Part shown: positions 52,279-61,448 of the stretch, one piece after another
How positions within the stretch are numbered: the stretch's first letter is position 1
Layout: every line of letters starts with the position of its first letter
Source of the DNA: Gammaproteobacteria bacterium
GTDB taxonomy: Bacteria > Pseudomonadota > Gammaproteobacteria > Pseudomonadales > Azotimanducaceae
Length of the DNA stretch: 64,000 bases
Direction of reading: 5' to 3'
Assembly: GCA_030425195.1 (NCBI GenBank)
Contig: JAUIAV010000008.1
Span: 124,001-188,000 of the forward strand
Notes under the pieces: generated by a model
The model's database searches: none
What the model was told of the DNA's origin: nothing
Seen by the model: the letters and a program-made list of their open reading frames with translations, nothing else
Position numbers and translations under genes: made by a program

Positions 52279-53430
52279 ATGCGAACGCTTTTCCTGCGAT
52301 TTCCTCGACAGGCGCGACGGGGCCTGCTCGCGATCCTGACTTTCCTTCTGAGTCTTCACGCAGCGGGTTCCGTGGCAGCGGAGCTGGAGCCAGAGCTCGG
52401 CAGCGTTGAAACCATGGAAACGCCGGGCGCTCACTGGTTCATGACCATCGGCTTCATGGGCGGAGGCAACATCTTCGATGCGGACTCCGGCGAGATGAAG
52501 GGCAGGGTGCGCGTATCCGATTACACCTCGGCCGTTTCTCTGGACCGGGACCGGGGGATGATCTACGTGCCGGCGACCTTCTACTCGCGGGGTACCTACG
52601 GCGAGCGGACGGACCTGCTGGTGTTCAACGATGTGGAGAACCTGGATGCGGTGGCCGAGGTGGAGGTGCCGAAGAAGCTGGCCGTGGTGTTTCACCGTGC
52701 GGTGATCAATCCCATCGGTGAGCGGTTCATCGGGCTGTACAACATGACACCGGCCATGTCGGTGTCCATCGTCGACGTGGAAAACAGGAACTTCGTCGGC
52801 GAAATCTCCACCGCAGGGTGCGGGTTCATCTACCCGCTGCCGGGACGGCGGTTCATGCAGATCTGTGGCGACGGAACCGTCCAGGTCATCGATTTGAACG
52901 AGGATGGAGAGGAATCCGCACGCCGGCGCAGCAGAGCGTTCTTCGACATCGACGAGGACCCGGTTTTCGACCTGGCGCTCGCAAAGAAAGACGGCTGGGT
53001 GCTCGTCTCGTTCGAGGGCAAGGTGTTCGAGGTGACGGTGGACGGCCGGAACATCGACGTATCCCGACCCTGGTCCCTGGTCACCGAGGAACAGGCCGCA
53101 GAAGGCTGGCGCGTCGGCGGTGATCAGCCCTTCACCTACAACGATGAGACCAGGCAGCTGTTTGCGCTCATGCACCAGGGCGGGCCGGATACCCACGAAG
53201 ATCCGGGCACGGAAGTCTGGGCTTTCAACGTGGACACCCAGCGGCGCGGGTACCGGTTCGAGCTCGAAGAGCCGTCCGGCGTAATCGAGGTCAGCCGGGA
53301 TGCGGATCCGCTCCTGTACGTCGGCAGCGGTTTCCCCGCCTCGGTGCAGGTACGCAGAGCGAACACCGGACGGCTGCTGCACGTGATTCCCGAAACCGGC
53401 CTGACGGCCGGCCACATCCAGGCGTTCTGA
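52279..53430 (+). CDS. TTQ amine dehydrogenase, large (alpha) subunit
   Basis: A 383-residue exported beta-propeller protein of the methylamine/aromatic amine dehydrogenase large-subunit family. A signal peptide (about 15-35) is followed by repeated propeller blades such as TIGFMGGGNIFDADSGEMKG, RDRGMIYVPATFYSRGTYGE and GTEVWAFNVDTQRRGYRFEL. No cofactor residues are carried; it shapes the substrate channel for the TTQ small subunit. The small subunit gene follows after 12 bases with a strong GAGGAGG. Length and strong pairing with the small subunit make the call firm. The closer relative (mauB or aauB) cannot be fixed. Confidence 0.9.
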   Translation: MRTLFLRFPRQARRGLLAILTFLLSLHAAGSVAAELEPELGSVETMETPGAHWFMTIGFMGGGNIFDADSGEMKGRVRVSDYTSAVSLDRDRGMIYVPATFYSRGTYGERTDLLVFNDVENLDAVAEVEVPKKLAVVFHRAVINPIGERFIGLYNMTPAMSVSIVDVENRNFVGEISTAGCGFIYPLPGRRFMQICGDGTVQVIDLNEDGEESARRRSRAFFDIDEDPVFDLALAKKDGWVLVSFEGKVFEVTVDGRNIDVSRPWSLVTEEQAAEGWRVGGDQPFTYNDETRQLFALMHQGGPDTHEDPGTEVWAFNVDTQRRGYRFELEEPSGVIEVSRDADPLLYVGSGFPASVQVRRANTGRLLHVIPETGLTAGHIQAF

Positions 53431-53442
53431 GGAGGTCCGTCG

Positions 53443-53991
53443 GTGAATATGCTGAACAAACTCCATGCAGTGCTGTGGAGCGGCCTGGACGGTCGGATCA
53501 CCCGCGGCACGCGGACGCTCGCCAAGCGGGTCTCTAGACGGGGATTCGTGAGTCGGCTCGGTACGCTGCTGGTGGGCACCGGCGCTCTGCCACTGCTGCC
53601 TGTCGTGCGGGATGCGGCCGCAGCAACGGGCATCCCTGAGATGGGCGACCCTCAGAGCTGTGACTACTGGCGCTACTGTGCCTTCGGCGGCAATCTCTGC
53701 AGCTGCTGTGGTGGTACCCACACTTCCTGCCCGCCCGGGACCGAGCTTTCGCCGGTCACCTGGGTCGGGACCTGCCGGAACCCGGCGGATGGCAAACACT
53801 ATCTCATCTCCTACAACGACTGCTGTGGCAAGGAACCCTGCGGCCGCTGCTACTGTCATCGTACGGAAGGTGACAAGCCCATCTACTACCCGTCCAAGAG
53901 CAACAACATCCTCTGGTGCTTCGGGACGGACAGCCATGCCTACCACTGCACCGTGGCACTGGTGCTGAGTGAGACAGACAGCCCCGGTTGA
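53443..53991 (+). CDS. TTQ amine dehydrogenase, small (beta) subunit, aromatic-amine-dehydrogenase-like spacing
   Basis: A 182-residue precursor starting with GTG after GAGGAGG. A twin-arginine signal (SRRGFVSRLGTLLVGTGALP) precedes a cysteine-rich domain with 14 cysteines. The two tryptophans that cross-link into tryptophan tryptophylquinone are Trp107 (SPVTWVGTC) and Trp158 (NILWCFG), 51 apart as in known enzymes; Asp126 and Thr170 correspond to the catalytic Asp and Thr. The spacing matches aromatic amine dehydrogenase (Trp109/Trp160/Asp128/Thr172, from memory) better than methylamine dehydrogenase. The Asp in the CSIDGN motif of methylamine dehydrogenase (Asp32) is Gly82 here (CAFGGN). 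The subunit would form the periplasmic enzyme with the preceding gene. Confidence 0.95.
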   Translation: MNMLNKLHAVLWSGLDGRITRGTRTLAKRVSRRGFVSRLGTLLVGTGALPLLPVVRDAAAATGIPEMGDPQSCDYWRYCAFGGNLCSCCGGTHTSCPPGTELSPVTWVGTCRNPADGKHYLISYNDCCGKEPCGRCYCHRTEGDKPIYYPSKSNNILWCFGTDSHAYHCTVALVLSETDSPG

Positions 53992-54001
53992 GCCCATCGT
54001 C

Positions 54002-54409
54002 ATGCGATGTCTTTTTCCACGCGTCGGCGCGGCGCTGATTCTGAGCGGCCTGCTCAGCCTGCCTGCTCATGGGGAAGATCCGAAAATCGCCTACTGGCTG
54101 CACTGCGCCGGCTGTCACCTGCTGGACGGGACCGGCGCTCCGCCGGAAGTGCCCACGCTGATCGATGAGCCGGGCGTGCTTGCCGGGCGCCCGGGCGGGC
54201 GCGAATACCTGATCAGGATTCCCGGCGTGGCACAGGCAGGACTCGACGATGCCCGGCTCGCTGCGGTGCTGAACTACATGCTGGAAGCCTTCTCGCCCGA
54301 AACCACTCCGGGAGATTTCGATCCCTATACGGCGGCGGAGATCGCCCGCCACCGGGCGGCGGTGCTGGTGGATCCGCTCCGAACCCGGGCGGAAATCGTC
54401 GGTGACTGA
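54002..54409 (+). CDS. Mono-haem cytochrome c, likely electron acceptor of the amine dehydrogenase
   Basis: A 135-residue exported protein with signal peptide RVGAALILSGLLSLPAHG and one haem motif CAGCH at 35-39 (YWLHCAGCHLLDG). The following ARLAAVLNYMLEAF could supply the methionine ligand. Ten bases after the small-subunit gene. A small c-type cytochrome of this kind accompanies aromatic amine dehydrogenase genes in other bacteria. There is no amicyanin or azurin gene here, so it is the natural electron acceptor (inference). Confidence 0.85.
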   Translation: MRCLFPRVGAALILSGLLSLPAHGEDPKIAYWLHCAGCHLLDGTGAPPEVPTLIDEPGVLAGRPGGREYLIRIPGVAQAGLDDARLAAVLNYMLEAFSPETTPGDFDPYTAAEIARHRAAVLVDPLRTRAEIVGD

Positions 54410-55694
54410 CCTCGCCAGGGCCCGCGTGCTCGGCCTCCTGCTGTTGTGGCCGTCTGCCGTGCTGTCTGCCGACTACGATGCCGAGATCGCGGCTCTGGCT
54501 GCCCGTCCGGACGTGCGCGCCGCCATGAGCTGGGCTGCGGAGCGGGAGAAAGAGAACCTGCCGCGCCTGATCGAGCTGACGGAAATCCCTGCGCCGCCTT
54601 TTGGTGAAGCCGCACGTGGACGCCGGTTTGCAGAGATGCTCGAGGGCACGGGTCTGCGGCAGGTGGAGACCGACGCCGTCGGGAACGTGCTCGGGTACCG
54701 GCCGGGTACCGGCGGGGGCGGGACCCTTGCGGTGGTCGCACATCTGGATACCGTCTTTCCGGCGGACACCGACGTCCGGGTTCGAGGTCCGGAGCTGGAT
54801 GCGAACGGACGCCGTCGCTGGTACGCCCCCGGGATCGGCGATGACAGTCGGGGTCTCGTGCTGCTGCTGACGCTGGCGGAGTCGCTGGAAGCCGCCGGGA
54901 TCCGGACCGAGGCGGATCTGCTGTTCGTCGCATCAGTGGGAGAGGAGGGACTCGGTGATCTGCGGGGCGTGAAGCATCTGTTCCGGGAGGACGGCCCACG
55001 CATCGACCAGATGATCGCCATCGACGGTGGAAACGATGGCCGGGTGCTCAATCAGGCCATCGGCTCCTACCGCTACCGGGTGCGGATCACGGGTCCGGGG
55101 GGACATTCCTGGGGAGCCTTCGGCCTTGCCAATCCCGCGCATGCGCTGGCGAGCGGCATCCACCGGTTCGAAAGAAGCGCCCGGACCTTCGTGGCGTCAC
55201 CGCCCCGTACCACGTTCAATGTGGGCAAGATCGGCGGCGGCACATCGGTGAATGCCGTGCCTTTCGAGAGCTGGGCGGAGGTGGACATGCGCTCCGAATC
55301 CAGAGAACGGCTCGAAGGCATTGACGTGCTGCTCAGGGAGTCGTTCACCGACGCGGTAGCCGGCCACAACGACCGACGCAGCCGGGGAGACGCGCTCGAA
55401 CTTCAGTTCGAGCCCATCGGCAGACGGCCTTCCGGAATCGTGTCCGCCGACACTCCCCTGATCGCTCGAGCGCAGGCCGTGAGCCGCTATCTCGGGCTCG
55501 AAGGCGAACTCGGCTCCGGTTCCACCGACGCCAACGTGCCGATCGCGCTCGGGATCCCGGCTACCACGATCAGCCGCGGCGGTACCGGCGGCGGCGCTCA
55601 TTCCCTGGATGAATGGTGGTCGGATCACCAGGTGGTCACGGGCACGCACAAGGCGCTGCTGCTGCTTCTCGCATCGGCTGGCCTGTCCGACTGA
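54402..55694 (+). CDS. M20-family zinc metallopeptidase, exported
   Basis: A 430-residue peptidase with GTG start at 54402, overlapping the cytochrome gene by 8 bases. Signal peptide about 8-22 (VLGLLLLWPSAVLSA). The metal-binding pattern of M20 peptidases is seen: HLDTV (His about 116, Asp 118), PGIGDDSRG (Asp 149), VGEEGLGD (catalytic Glu/Glu pair near 184), IDGG, and the final GGAHS. The dimerisation region ITGPGGHSWGAFG is also present. Its link with the amine dehydrogenase may be peptide or amide cleavage releasing aromatic amines (speculative). Confidence 0.85.
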   Translation: MTDLARARVLGLLLLWPSAVLSADYDAEIAALAARPDVRAAMSWAAEREKENLPRLIELTEIPAPPFGEAARGRRFAEMLEGTGLRQVETDAVGNVLGYRPGTGGGGTLAVVAHLDTVFPADTDVRVRGPELDANGRRRWYAPGIGDDSRGLVLLLTLAESLEAAGIRTEADLLFVASVGEEGLGDLRGVKHLFREDGPRIDQMIAIDGGNDGRVLNQAIGSYRYRVRITGPGGHSWGAFGLANPAHALASGIHRFERSARTFVASPPRTTFNVGKIGGGTSVNAVPFESWAEVDMRSESRERLEGIDVLLRESFTDAVAGHNDRRSRGDALELQFEPIGRRPSGIVSADTPLIARAQAVSRYLGLEGELGSGSTDANVPIALGIPATTISRGGTGGGAHSLDEWWSDHQVVTGTHKALLLLLASAGLSD

Positions 55695-55767
55695 CCGGGT
55701 TTCAGGGCAGCTCCAGGCACCTGGCCGTGTATACTCTGGCGGCGTTTTCAGGCTGCTGTTGCCCACC

Positions 55768-58005
55768 ATGACTACAACCACGACGCGGGCAGCTGCCCGT
55801 GCCGGACTCTTCTGTCTGGCCACCCTGATCTCCGCGGCTGCCTGGTCGGCCGATACCCGGATGCCGCCCAGCATCCCGCCGGTGACTCAGGCTTACCCAC
55901 TCGGGACCGCTCCCGTGCTGGATGGGGACGTGAAGAACGATCCCGCCTGGGCAGGGGCGAGGTCCACCACGGGCTTCTGGCAGATCCAGCCGTTCGAAGG
56001 TCAGCCGGCCAGTCAGCGCACCGAGGTGTTCGTGGGCTTCACCGAAGAGGCGCTCTATATCGGCGCCATTCTTCACGACGATGATCCGGACGGCATCATC
56101 GTCTCGGACAGCAGGCGGGATGCGGAGCTGGAAGAGACGGATGCGTTTCTGGTGATCATGGACACCTTTCTGGACCGGCAGAACGGGTTCGTTTTCGGTA
56201 CCAATCCGGCCGGCCTGGAGTATGACGGCCAGGTCACCAAGGAGGGCCAGCAGAGCTTCGGCTCCGGCGGCGGCGGATTCAACAAGAACTGGGACACGAA
56301 CTGGTCGGTGGCCACGTCCGTGGACGACTTCGGCTGGTCCGTCGAGATGCGGATTCCATTCAGCTCGCTGCGCTACAAGGGCCGGGATGTGCAGATCTGG
56401 GGCATCAACTTTCAGCGGAACATCCGCCGCAACAACGAAGTGGCTTTCTGGTCGCCTCTGCCGAGACAGTACAACCTGTTCAGGACCTCACAGGCGGGCA
56501 CCCTCGAGGGCATCGCGCTGCCTGCGCAACGGAACCTCAAAGTGACGCCGTACGTCCTCGGCAAAGCCTCCGAAGCGCCGGAGATCGACGGCACGGACAC
56601 GGACTACGAGATCGGAGGTGATCTGAAGTGGTCCATCACTCCGAGTCTGACCCTGGATGCGACCATCAATACGGACTTCGCTCAGGTGGAGGTGGACGAA
56701 GTAGTGGTCAACCTGAACCGCTTCAATGTCTTCCTTCCGGAGAAGCGGCCGTTCTTTCTGGAGAATGCCGGCCAGTTCTCCGTGGGCACGCCCGAGCAGG
56801 TGGAGCTGTTTTTCAGTCGCCGGATCGGCATCAGCGACGATGGCGACATCATTCCCATCGAAGGCGGGCTGAGGATGTCCGGAAAAGTCGGCGGCAGTAC
56901 CAATCTCGGACTCCTCTACATGAGTGACGAGGGGATCGACGATGAAGCCTCCCAGAACGATTTTGCGGTGGTCAGAGTCAATCAGGAGCTCAGGAACCGT
57001 TCCTCCATCGGCATGATCTTCGTCAATCGGGACGGCGACGGCAGCTATGGCGGTCTCCCCGACCCGGACGATGACTACAACCGGACATACGGTATCGACG
57101 GCCGCTGGGGGATCGGTGATGACACCATCCTCTCGGGTTATCTGGCCAAAACGGATACGCCCGGGCTCGATGGCAAGGATCACGCGTTCGAGCTGAAGGC
57201 CGATTACAACTCGGAGAACTGGTCCAACAGCGCGAGCTACACTGAGGTCGGTGATGATTTCAATCCGGAAGTGGGCTTCCTGCAGCGTGACGACTACCGC
57301 AAAGGCAGCGTCAGGCTGCTGCGCCGCTACCGGCCGAAGGATTTCTGGGGCCTCCAGGAGCTGAGACCTCACGTCTCCTACACCGGCTACTGGAATTTCG
57401 ACGGTATCTACGAATCCGGGTTTCTGCACGTGGACAATCACTGGGAGTTCCGTACCGGCGGTGAGATTCACACCGGCGTCAATTTCGTGCACGAGGACGT
57501 GCTGGACCCCTTCGAGATCATCGATGGTCAGGAAGTACAGGTAGGCACCTACGACAATGCGGAGGCTCAGCTGGTGGGTTTCACCAACCGGGGTGCTCCG
57601 CTGTCCGTCGGCCTGGAAATGAAAGCGGGCGGTTTTTTCAGCGGTGACCGGTTGACGCTGGAGCCCGATGTGCAGTTCCGGATCGGTGAAACCTTCGTCT
57701 CCTCGCTGAGCTGGAACTACAACGACATTGATCTGAAAAATCCGGGTGGTGAATCTTTCCGCATCAACGTGGGCATCCTCAAGCTCGCCTACTCCTTCAC
57801 GCCGAAGATCTCCCTCGAGGCACTGATCCAGTACGATGACCGCTCGGATGCCGTCGCGACGAACCTGCGTTTCGCCTGGCTGCAGTCGGCGAGCTCCGGT
57901 CTCTACGTGGTCTACAACGAGCTGAATCAGGACGATCTCATGCGCAACCGGGAGACCCGCAAGGAGTTCACCATCAAGTACAGCTATATCTTCGACCTGC
58001 TCTGA
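55768..58005 (+). CDS. DUF5916-type outer-membrane protein with N-terminal carbohydrate-binding-like domain
   Basis: A 745-residue exported protein from the ATG at 55768. The signal peptide is about 12-29. An N-terminal CBM9-like domain (about 40-210: [20 protein letters not shown], then [20 protein letters not shown] and [20 protein letters not shown]) is followed by the DUF5916 barrel region, starting at [20 protein letters not shown] and including [15 protein letters not shown]. It ends in an aromatic residue-rich strand ([13 protein letters not shown]), typical of outer-membrane barrels. A TATACT -10-like hexamer lies at 55730-55735. The substrate is unknown; uptake or binding of sugars or peptides is possible. 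Confidence 0.85.
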   Translation: MTTTTTRAAARAGLFCLATLISAAAWSADTRMPPSIPPVTQAYPLGTAPVLDGDVKNDPAWAGARSTTGFWQIQPFEGQPASQRTEVFVGFTEEALYIGAILHDDDPDGIIVSDSRRDAELEETDAFLVIMDTFLDRQNGFVFGTNPAGLEYDGQVTKEGQQSFGSGGGGFNKNWDTNWSVATSVDDFGWSVEMRIPFSSLRYKGRDVQIWGINFQRNIRRNNEVAFWSPLPRQYNLFRTSQAGTLEGIALPAQRNLKVTPYVLGKASEAPEIDGTDTDYEIGGDLKWSITPSLTLDATINTDFAQVEVDEVVVNLNRFNVFLPEKRPFFLENAGQFSVGTPEQVELFFSRRIGISDDGDIIPIEGGLRMSGKVGGSTNLGLLYMSDEGIDDEASQNDFAVVRVNQELRNRSSIGMIFVNRDGDGSYGGLPDPDDDYNRTYGIDGRWGIGDDTILSGYLAKTDTPGLDGKDHAFELKADYNSENWSNSASYTEVGDDFNPEVGFLQRDDYRKGSVRLLRRYRPKDFWGLQELRPHVSYTGYWNFDGIYESGFLHVDNHWEFRTGGEIHTGVNFVHEDVLDPFEIIDGQEVQVGTYDNAEAQLVGFTNRGAPLSVGLEMKAGGFFSGDRLTLEPDVQFRIGETFVSSLSWNYNDIDLKNPGGESFRINVGILKLAYSFTPKISLEALIQYDDRSDAVATNLRFAWLQSASSGLYVVYNELNQDDLMRNRETRKEFTIKYSYIFDLL

Positions 58006-58007
58006 TC

Positions 58008-58328
58008 ATGGCTGAGCGGCTGACCACAGCGGAAATCGAGACGGCCCTGGCTGCGCTGAACGCAGGTACGCCGGCCGATTCCGGAACGCTCTGGCAGCAC
58101 CGGGGTGTGCGGATCGAGCGGCGCTTCCGGTTCCCGGACTTCGTGTCCGCGTTCGCCTTCATGACAGAGGTGGCGCTCGTGGCCGAGCGCATGAATCACC
58201 ATCCGGAATGGTCGAACGTTTACGGCAATGTGGAAGTGGCGCTCACTACTCACGATGCGAAGGGTCTCACCCGTCTGGATTTCGAGCTGGCGCGGGCGAT
58301 GAACGAGGCGGCGATCGGGCGTCTCTGA
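58008..58328 (+). CDS. phhB: Pterin-4a-carbinolamine dehydratase
   Basis: A 106-residue protein of the PCD/DCoH family, which recycles tetrahydrobiopterin-type cofactor after aromatic hydroxylation. The active-site motif NHHPEW is at residues 63-68 ([14 protein letters not shown]) and the following [20 protein letters not shown] is the conserved C-terminal block. The ATG lies 2 bases after the stop of the DUF5916 gene. No phenylalanine hydroxylase gene is in the window. Confidence 0.95.
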   Translation: MAERLTTAEIETALAALNAGTPADSGTLWQHRGVRIERRFRFPDFVSAFAFMTEVALVAERMNHHPEWSNVYGNVEVALTTHDAKGLTRLDFELARAMNEAAIGRL

Positions 58329-58412
58329 AGCCGGCTCGCCTATGACTGGCCGGCTGTTTGGGTAATACTGAACGCTTTCGACGAGTGTCCAGCTGGACAC
58401 CAGGGAATATCA

Positions 58413-59018
58413 GTGGGTTTCGAAGTCTGGATCCTCATCGTCCTAGCCGCCTCCGTTCTGTCCGGCCTCATCGGGTACGCCGTCGCGCGGAAAAATGCCC
58501 CCAGTCAGTCTGAGCTGGACGCCCTGACGGAGGAACTGGACGCAGCCCGTGACCAGGCAGAGTCTGTGCAGGCGGATGTCAGCGAGCATTTCGAGCAGAG
58601 CGCCGTACTGTTCGGCAAGCTGGCGGCCGACTACCGGGAATTCCTCGATCATTTCTCTGCCAGCGCCCAGACGCTCGGCCTGTCCGAAGCCAGAGCCCGC
58701 GCGCTCATCGAGCAGGGTTTTCAGCCGCTGCTCACCCATGAGGCGGTCGAAGCGACGCCTGCCACCCTGGGCAGCGTGACCGTTGAAATGCCGGATGAAG
58801 CCGAACACTCTGCCGACACGGCGGAAGCGCCTGCGGAGGCCGCGGCTGCAGAGACTACCGAAGAGAACACTGAAGAGATCACTGAAGAGATCACTGAAGA
58901 GATCACTGAAAAGATGGCTGCGGACGTGTCTGCGCCGACGCTGGACACAGAGAAAGCCTCCGAGCCGGAAGCCCCTGCGGAAGCGGCAGAGGATATCGAC
59001 CGGACAAAGACCGCCTAG
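58413..59018 (+). CDS. YhcB/ZapG-like (DUF1043) protein with acidic repeat tail
   Basis: A 201-residue single-span protein starting with GTG at 58413. A membrane helix (about 6-24: ILIVLAASVLSGLIGYAVA) is followed by the DUF1043 helical domain (QSELDALTEELDAARDQAES, then EHFEQSAVLFGKLAADYREF and YHHL-like YREFLDHFSASAQTLGL). In E. coli YhcB takes part in division and cell-envelope growth. The C-terminal 100 residues are an acidic Ala/Glu/Pro tail with a TEEI repeat. The pattern and position support the call; the tail is not part of the family core. Confidence 0.85.
   Translation: MGFEVWILIVLAASVLSGLIGYAVARKNAPSQSELDALTEELDAARDQAESVQADVSEHFEQSAVLFGKLAADYREFLDHFSASAQTLGLSEARARALIEQGFQPLLTHEAVEATPATLGSVTVEMPDEAEHSADTAEAPAEAAAAETTEENTEEITEEITEEITEKMAADVSAPTLDTEKASEPEAPAEAAEDIDRTKTA
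58857..58916 (+). repeat. 12-bp tandem repeats encoding T-E-E-[IN] in the YhcB-like tail
   Basis: Five consecutive 12-base units: one ACCGAAGAGAAC, three exact ACTGAAGAGATC at 58869, 58881 and 58893, and a final ACTGAAAAGATG. They encode the acidic TEEN-TEEI-TEEI-TEEI-TEKM stretch. The identical middle copies point to recent slippage. Confidence 0.95.
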
Positions 59019-59059
59019 GAACTGTCTACCGCCCGGACTCCTGGCGCGTTTCAGCGCAG

Positions 59060-60712
59060 CTACTCACCACCCAGAATGAATCCCGCGCCTTTCTCGGCGA
59101 TCATCACCGTGGGCGCATTGGTGTTTCCGGAGGTGATGCGCGGCATGATCGACGCATCCACCACGCGCAGTTGCCGTACGCCGGATACCCGGAGCCGGTC
59201 GTCCACCACGGCCATTGCATCGTTGCCCATCCGGCAGGTGCCCACGGGATGGAAAATCGTGGTACCGAGGTCGCCGGCAGTCTGAAGCAGGTCTTCCTCG
59301 GTCTCGTACTCCGGACCGGGTTTGAACTCCCGGGGTTCGAAACGGGCGAGGGCGTCGGCGGCCATGATCCGGCGCGTGAACTGAAGACCGGCTACGGCGA
59401 CCTGACGGTCGTAGTCCGTGGACAGATAGTTCATGGTGATGGCCGGGTGCGTGTCCGGATCCGCCGAGCGGATCCGGATGTGACCGCGGCTGGTTGGCCG
59501 GAGATTACACACGGACGGCGTGATGGCGTCGAAGGGATGCAGCGGCTCACCGAACCGTTCCAGGGAAAGTGGCTGCACGTGCCACTCGATGTTTGCGCTC
59601 GGCTCATCCTCCGAGGAGCGGGCGAAAGCTCCGAGCTGGGAGGGCGGCATGGTGAGCGGGCCGGTGCGGAACAGGGCATATTCGAGCCCCATCAGAGCAC
59701 GGCCGAACAGAGTGCGCGCGCGCCGGTTCAGGGTGGTCGTATTGCTCACCTGATAGATGGTGCGTACCTGCAGGTGGTCGTGCAGGTTCTCCCCCACGCC
59801 CGGCAGGTCGTGCCGGACCCGGATGCCGCATTCTGAGAGCAGGGCCCCGGGCCCGATGCCGGACAGCTGCAGAATCTGCGGTGAGCCGATGCTGCCGGCC
59901 GCCAGAATGACCTCTCTGCCGGCGGTGAAAGTCGCCCGTCCCGTCCGTCCCCGGGCGCCCCGGCCGCCGAACTGTACCGTCACTCCGCCGGCAGTAAGCC
60001 CCTGGTCCGTCTCGTCGAGCTCCAGGTGCTGCACGTGCGCGCCCGTCTGCACGGTCAGGTTGGGTCGATGCAGCACCGGTCTCAGATACGCCTTGCTGCC
60101 CGACCAGCGGACACCCCGCTTCTGATTCATCTGGAAGTAGGCGCAGCCGGAGTTGTCGCCGCGGTTGAACTCCTGGATGCGCGGGATGCCGCACTGCTGC
60201 GCAGCCTCCTGCCAGGCATCGAGGATTTCCCAGTTGACCCGTCGCTCCTCCACACGGAGCTCCCCGCCACTGCCGTGAAACTCGTCGGCGCCGTGCTGAT
60301 AGTCCTCGTGGGCCTTGAACACGGGCAGCACGTCGTCCCAGCCCCAGCCGCGGTTGCCGAGTGCGGCCCAGTGATCGTAGTCGCTGCGCTGACCGCGCAT
60401 GTAGATCATGGCGTTGATGGACGAGCAGCCGCCGAGCACCTTACCCCGGGCGTAGCCGATGCGCCGCCCGTTCAGACCGGGATCCGGCTCGATCTCGTAG
60501 CACCAGTCCGTGCGCGGATTGCTGATGGTATAGAGATAGCCCACCGGAATGTCGATCCAGAAATAGTCGTCCCGGTCGCCGGCTTCCAGCAGCAGCACCC
60601 GGTTGTCCGGATCCGCACTCAGGCGGTTGGCCAGCACGCAACCGGCGGTACCGGCGCCGACCACGACGTAGTCGTAGTGGCTCTGTTCAGTCTTATCTGC
60701 CATAAGAGGCAC
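59060..60712 (-). CDS. GMC-family FAD oxidoreductase (choline/alcohol dehydrogenase-like)
   Basis: A 550-residue flavoprotein. FAD binds at [16 protein letters not shown] (about 17-32) with [16 protein letters not shown] signature 1 is [19 protein letters not shown] and signature 2 is [15 protein letters not shown]. The C-terminal active-site block has HPVGTCRMG and the catalytic pair region [15 protein letters not shown]. This is the layout of AlkJ/choline dehydrogenase relatives that oxidise alcohols. The start at 60712 could alternatively be the ATG at 60703. Divergent from the GFA-family gene by 25 bases. Confidence 0.95.
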   Translation of the reverse strand: MPLMADKTEQSHYDYVVVGAGTAGCVLANRLSADPDNRVLLLEAGDRDDYFWIDIPVGYLYTISNPRTDWCYEIEPDPGLNGRRIGYARGKVLGGCSSINAMIYMRGQRSDYDHWAALGNRGWGWDDVLPVFKAHEDYQHGADEFHGSGGELRVEERRVNWEILDAWQEAAQQCGIPRIQEFNRGDNSGCAYFQMNQKRGVRWSGSKAYLRPVLHRPNLTVQTGAHVQHLELDETDQGLTAGGVTVQFGGRGARGRTGRATFTAGREVILAAGSIGSPQILQLSGIGPGALLSECGIRVRHDLPGVGENLHDHLQVRTIYQVSNTTTLNRRARTLFGRALMGLEYALFRTGPLTMPPSQLGAFARSSEDEPSANIEWHVQPLSLERFGEPLHPFDAITPSVCNLRPTSRGHIRIRSADPDTHPAITMNYLSTDYDRQVAVAGLQFTRRIMAADALARFEPREFKPGPEYETEEDLLQTAGDLGTTIFHPVGTCRMGNDAMAVVDDRLRVSGVRQLRVVDASIMPRITSGNTNAPTVMIAEKGAGFILGGE

Positions 60713-60737
60713 ACCATACCATCGGGAGGAGGCATGG

Positions 60738-61196
60738 ATGACGGACGAACAGGCACCCGGGCACGGCGGGCTGAAAGGCGGCTGTCTCTGTGGCCGGGTA
60801 CGTTTCGAGGTGGATCGGCTGACGGGACCCTTCGAGCTCTGTCACTGCCGGCGCTGCCGCAAGGTCACCGGATCGGCGTTTGCTGCCACGATCGGAGCCC
60901 GGGCCGAGGACTTCCGGTTTCTCTCGGGAACGGATGCCATCCGGCGCATCGAGCTTCCCGTGCGCGAGCGGCCGCCTGCTTACGGAGTGAGCTTCTGCGG
61001 TGACTGTGGCTCCGCGCTGCCCGCGCCGCCGGACGAGGGCTTCTTCGAAATCCCGGCAGGGCTCCTCGACGAGGATCCCGGTCTGCGACCGGAGCGGCAC
61101 ATCTACGTGGAGTACGCGGCGCCCTGGTATGGGATGGATGAGCGTCTGCCCCGACTCACGGCGCTGGAGATTGCCCGGTACCGACGCGGTCATTGA
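60738..61196 (+). CDS. GFA/CENP-V-family zinc-binding protein
   Basis: A 152-residue protein of the glutathione-dependent formaldehyde-activating (GFA, Mss4-like) family. The zinc-binding cysteines lie in GGCLCGRVRF, FELCHCRRCRKVTGSAFAA and the later CGDCGSAL. GIn family members these form the Zn site; a formaldehyde-glutathione role was proposed for the type enzyme but is not general. Alternating strands surround RFLSGTDAIRRIEL. Divergent from the GMC oxidoreductase, with which it may share a role in removing aldehyde products (inference). Confidence 0.9.
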   Translation: MTDEQAPGHGGLKGGCLCGRVRFEVDRLTGPFELCHCRRCRKVTGSAFAATIGARAEDFRFLSGTDAIRRIELPVRERPPAYGVSFCGDCGSALPAPPDEGFFEIPAGLLDEDPGLRPERHIYVEYAAPWYGMDERLPRLTALEIARYRRGH

Positions 61197-61448
61197 TCCA
61201 GGCGCGGCGCGGAAGGCGTCTCGTGCATGATTCTGGTGCGTGGATGCGCCGGCAGGGAGGGCTCGTGCGCCATTTCGGCGCCATCGACAGGCTCGCGCGG
61301 AGAAGGGGTCTGCCGGGCGGAGTCGGAAACGCGGCCGATGACGGTGTTTCCGTCTTGGTGCAAAAACTGGCCCGTCAATTGCTTTGAGTCAGGGAAAGTG
61401 ACAGCGACCGAAGCCACGCTGACCGACCCGACCGCAAGGAGCGAAGAC

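Noticed and set aside
51409..54003. Open frame of 864 codons on the minus strand across the Xre regulator and amine dehydrogenase genes
   Set aside because: It is antisense to four well-supported genes with motifs and ribosome-binding sites; long antisense frames are normal in high-GC DNA. Its translation has no recognisable domain.
61197..61448. Possible small gene between the GFA-family and PlsC genes
   Set aside because: Frames here have no ribosome-binding site and no homologous motif; treated as leader sequence.
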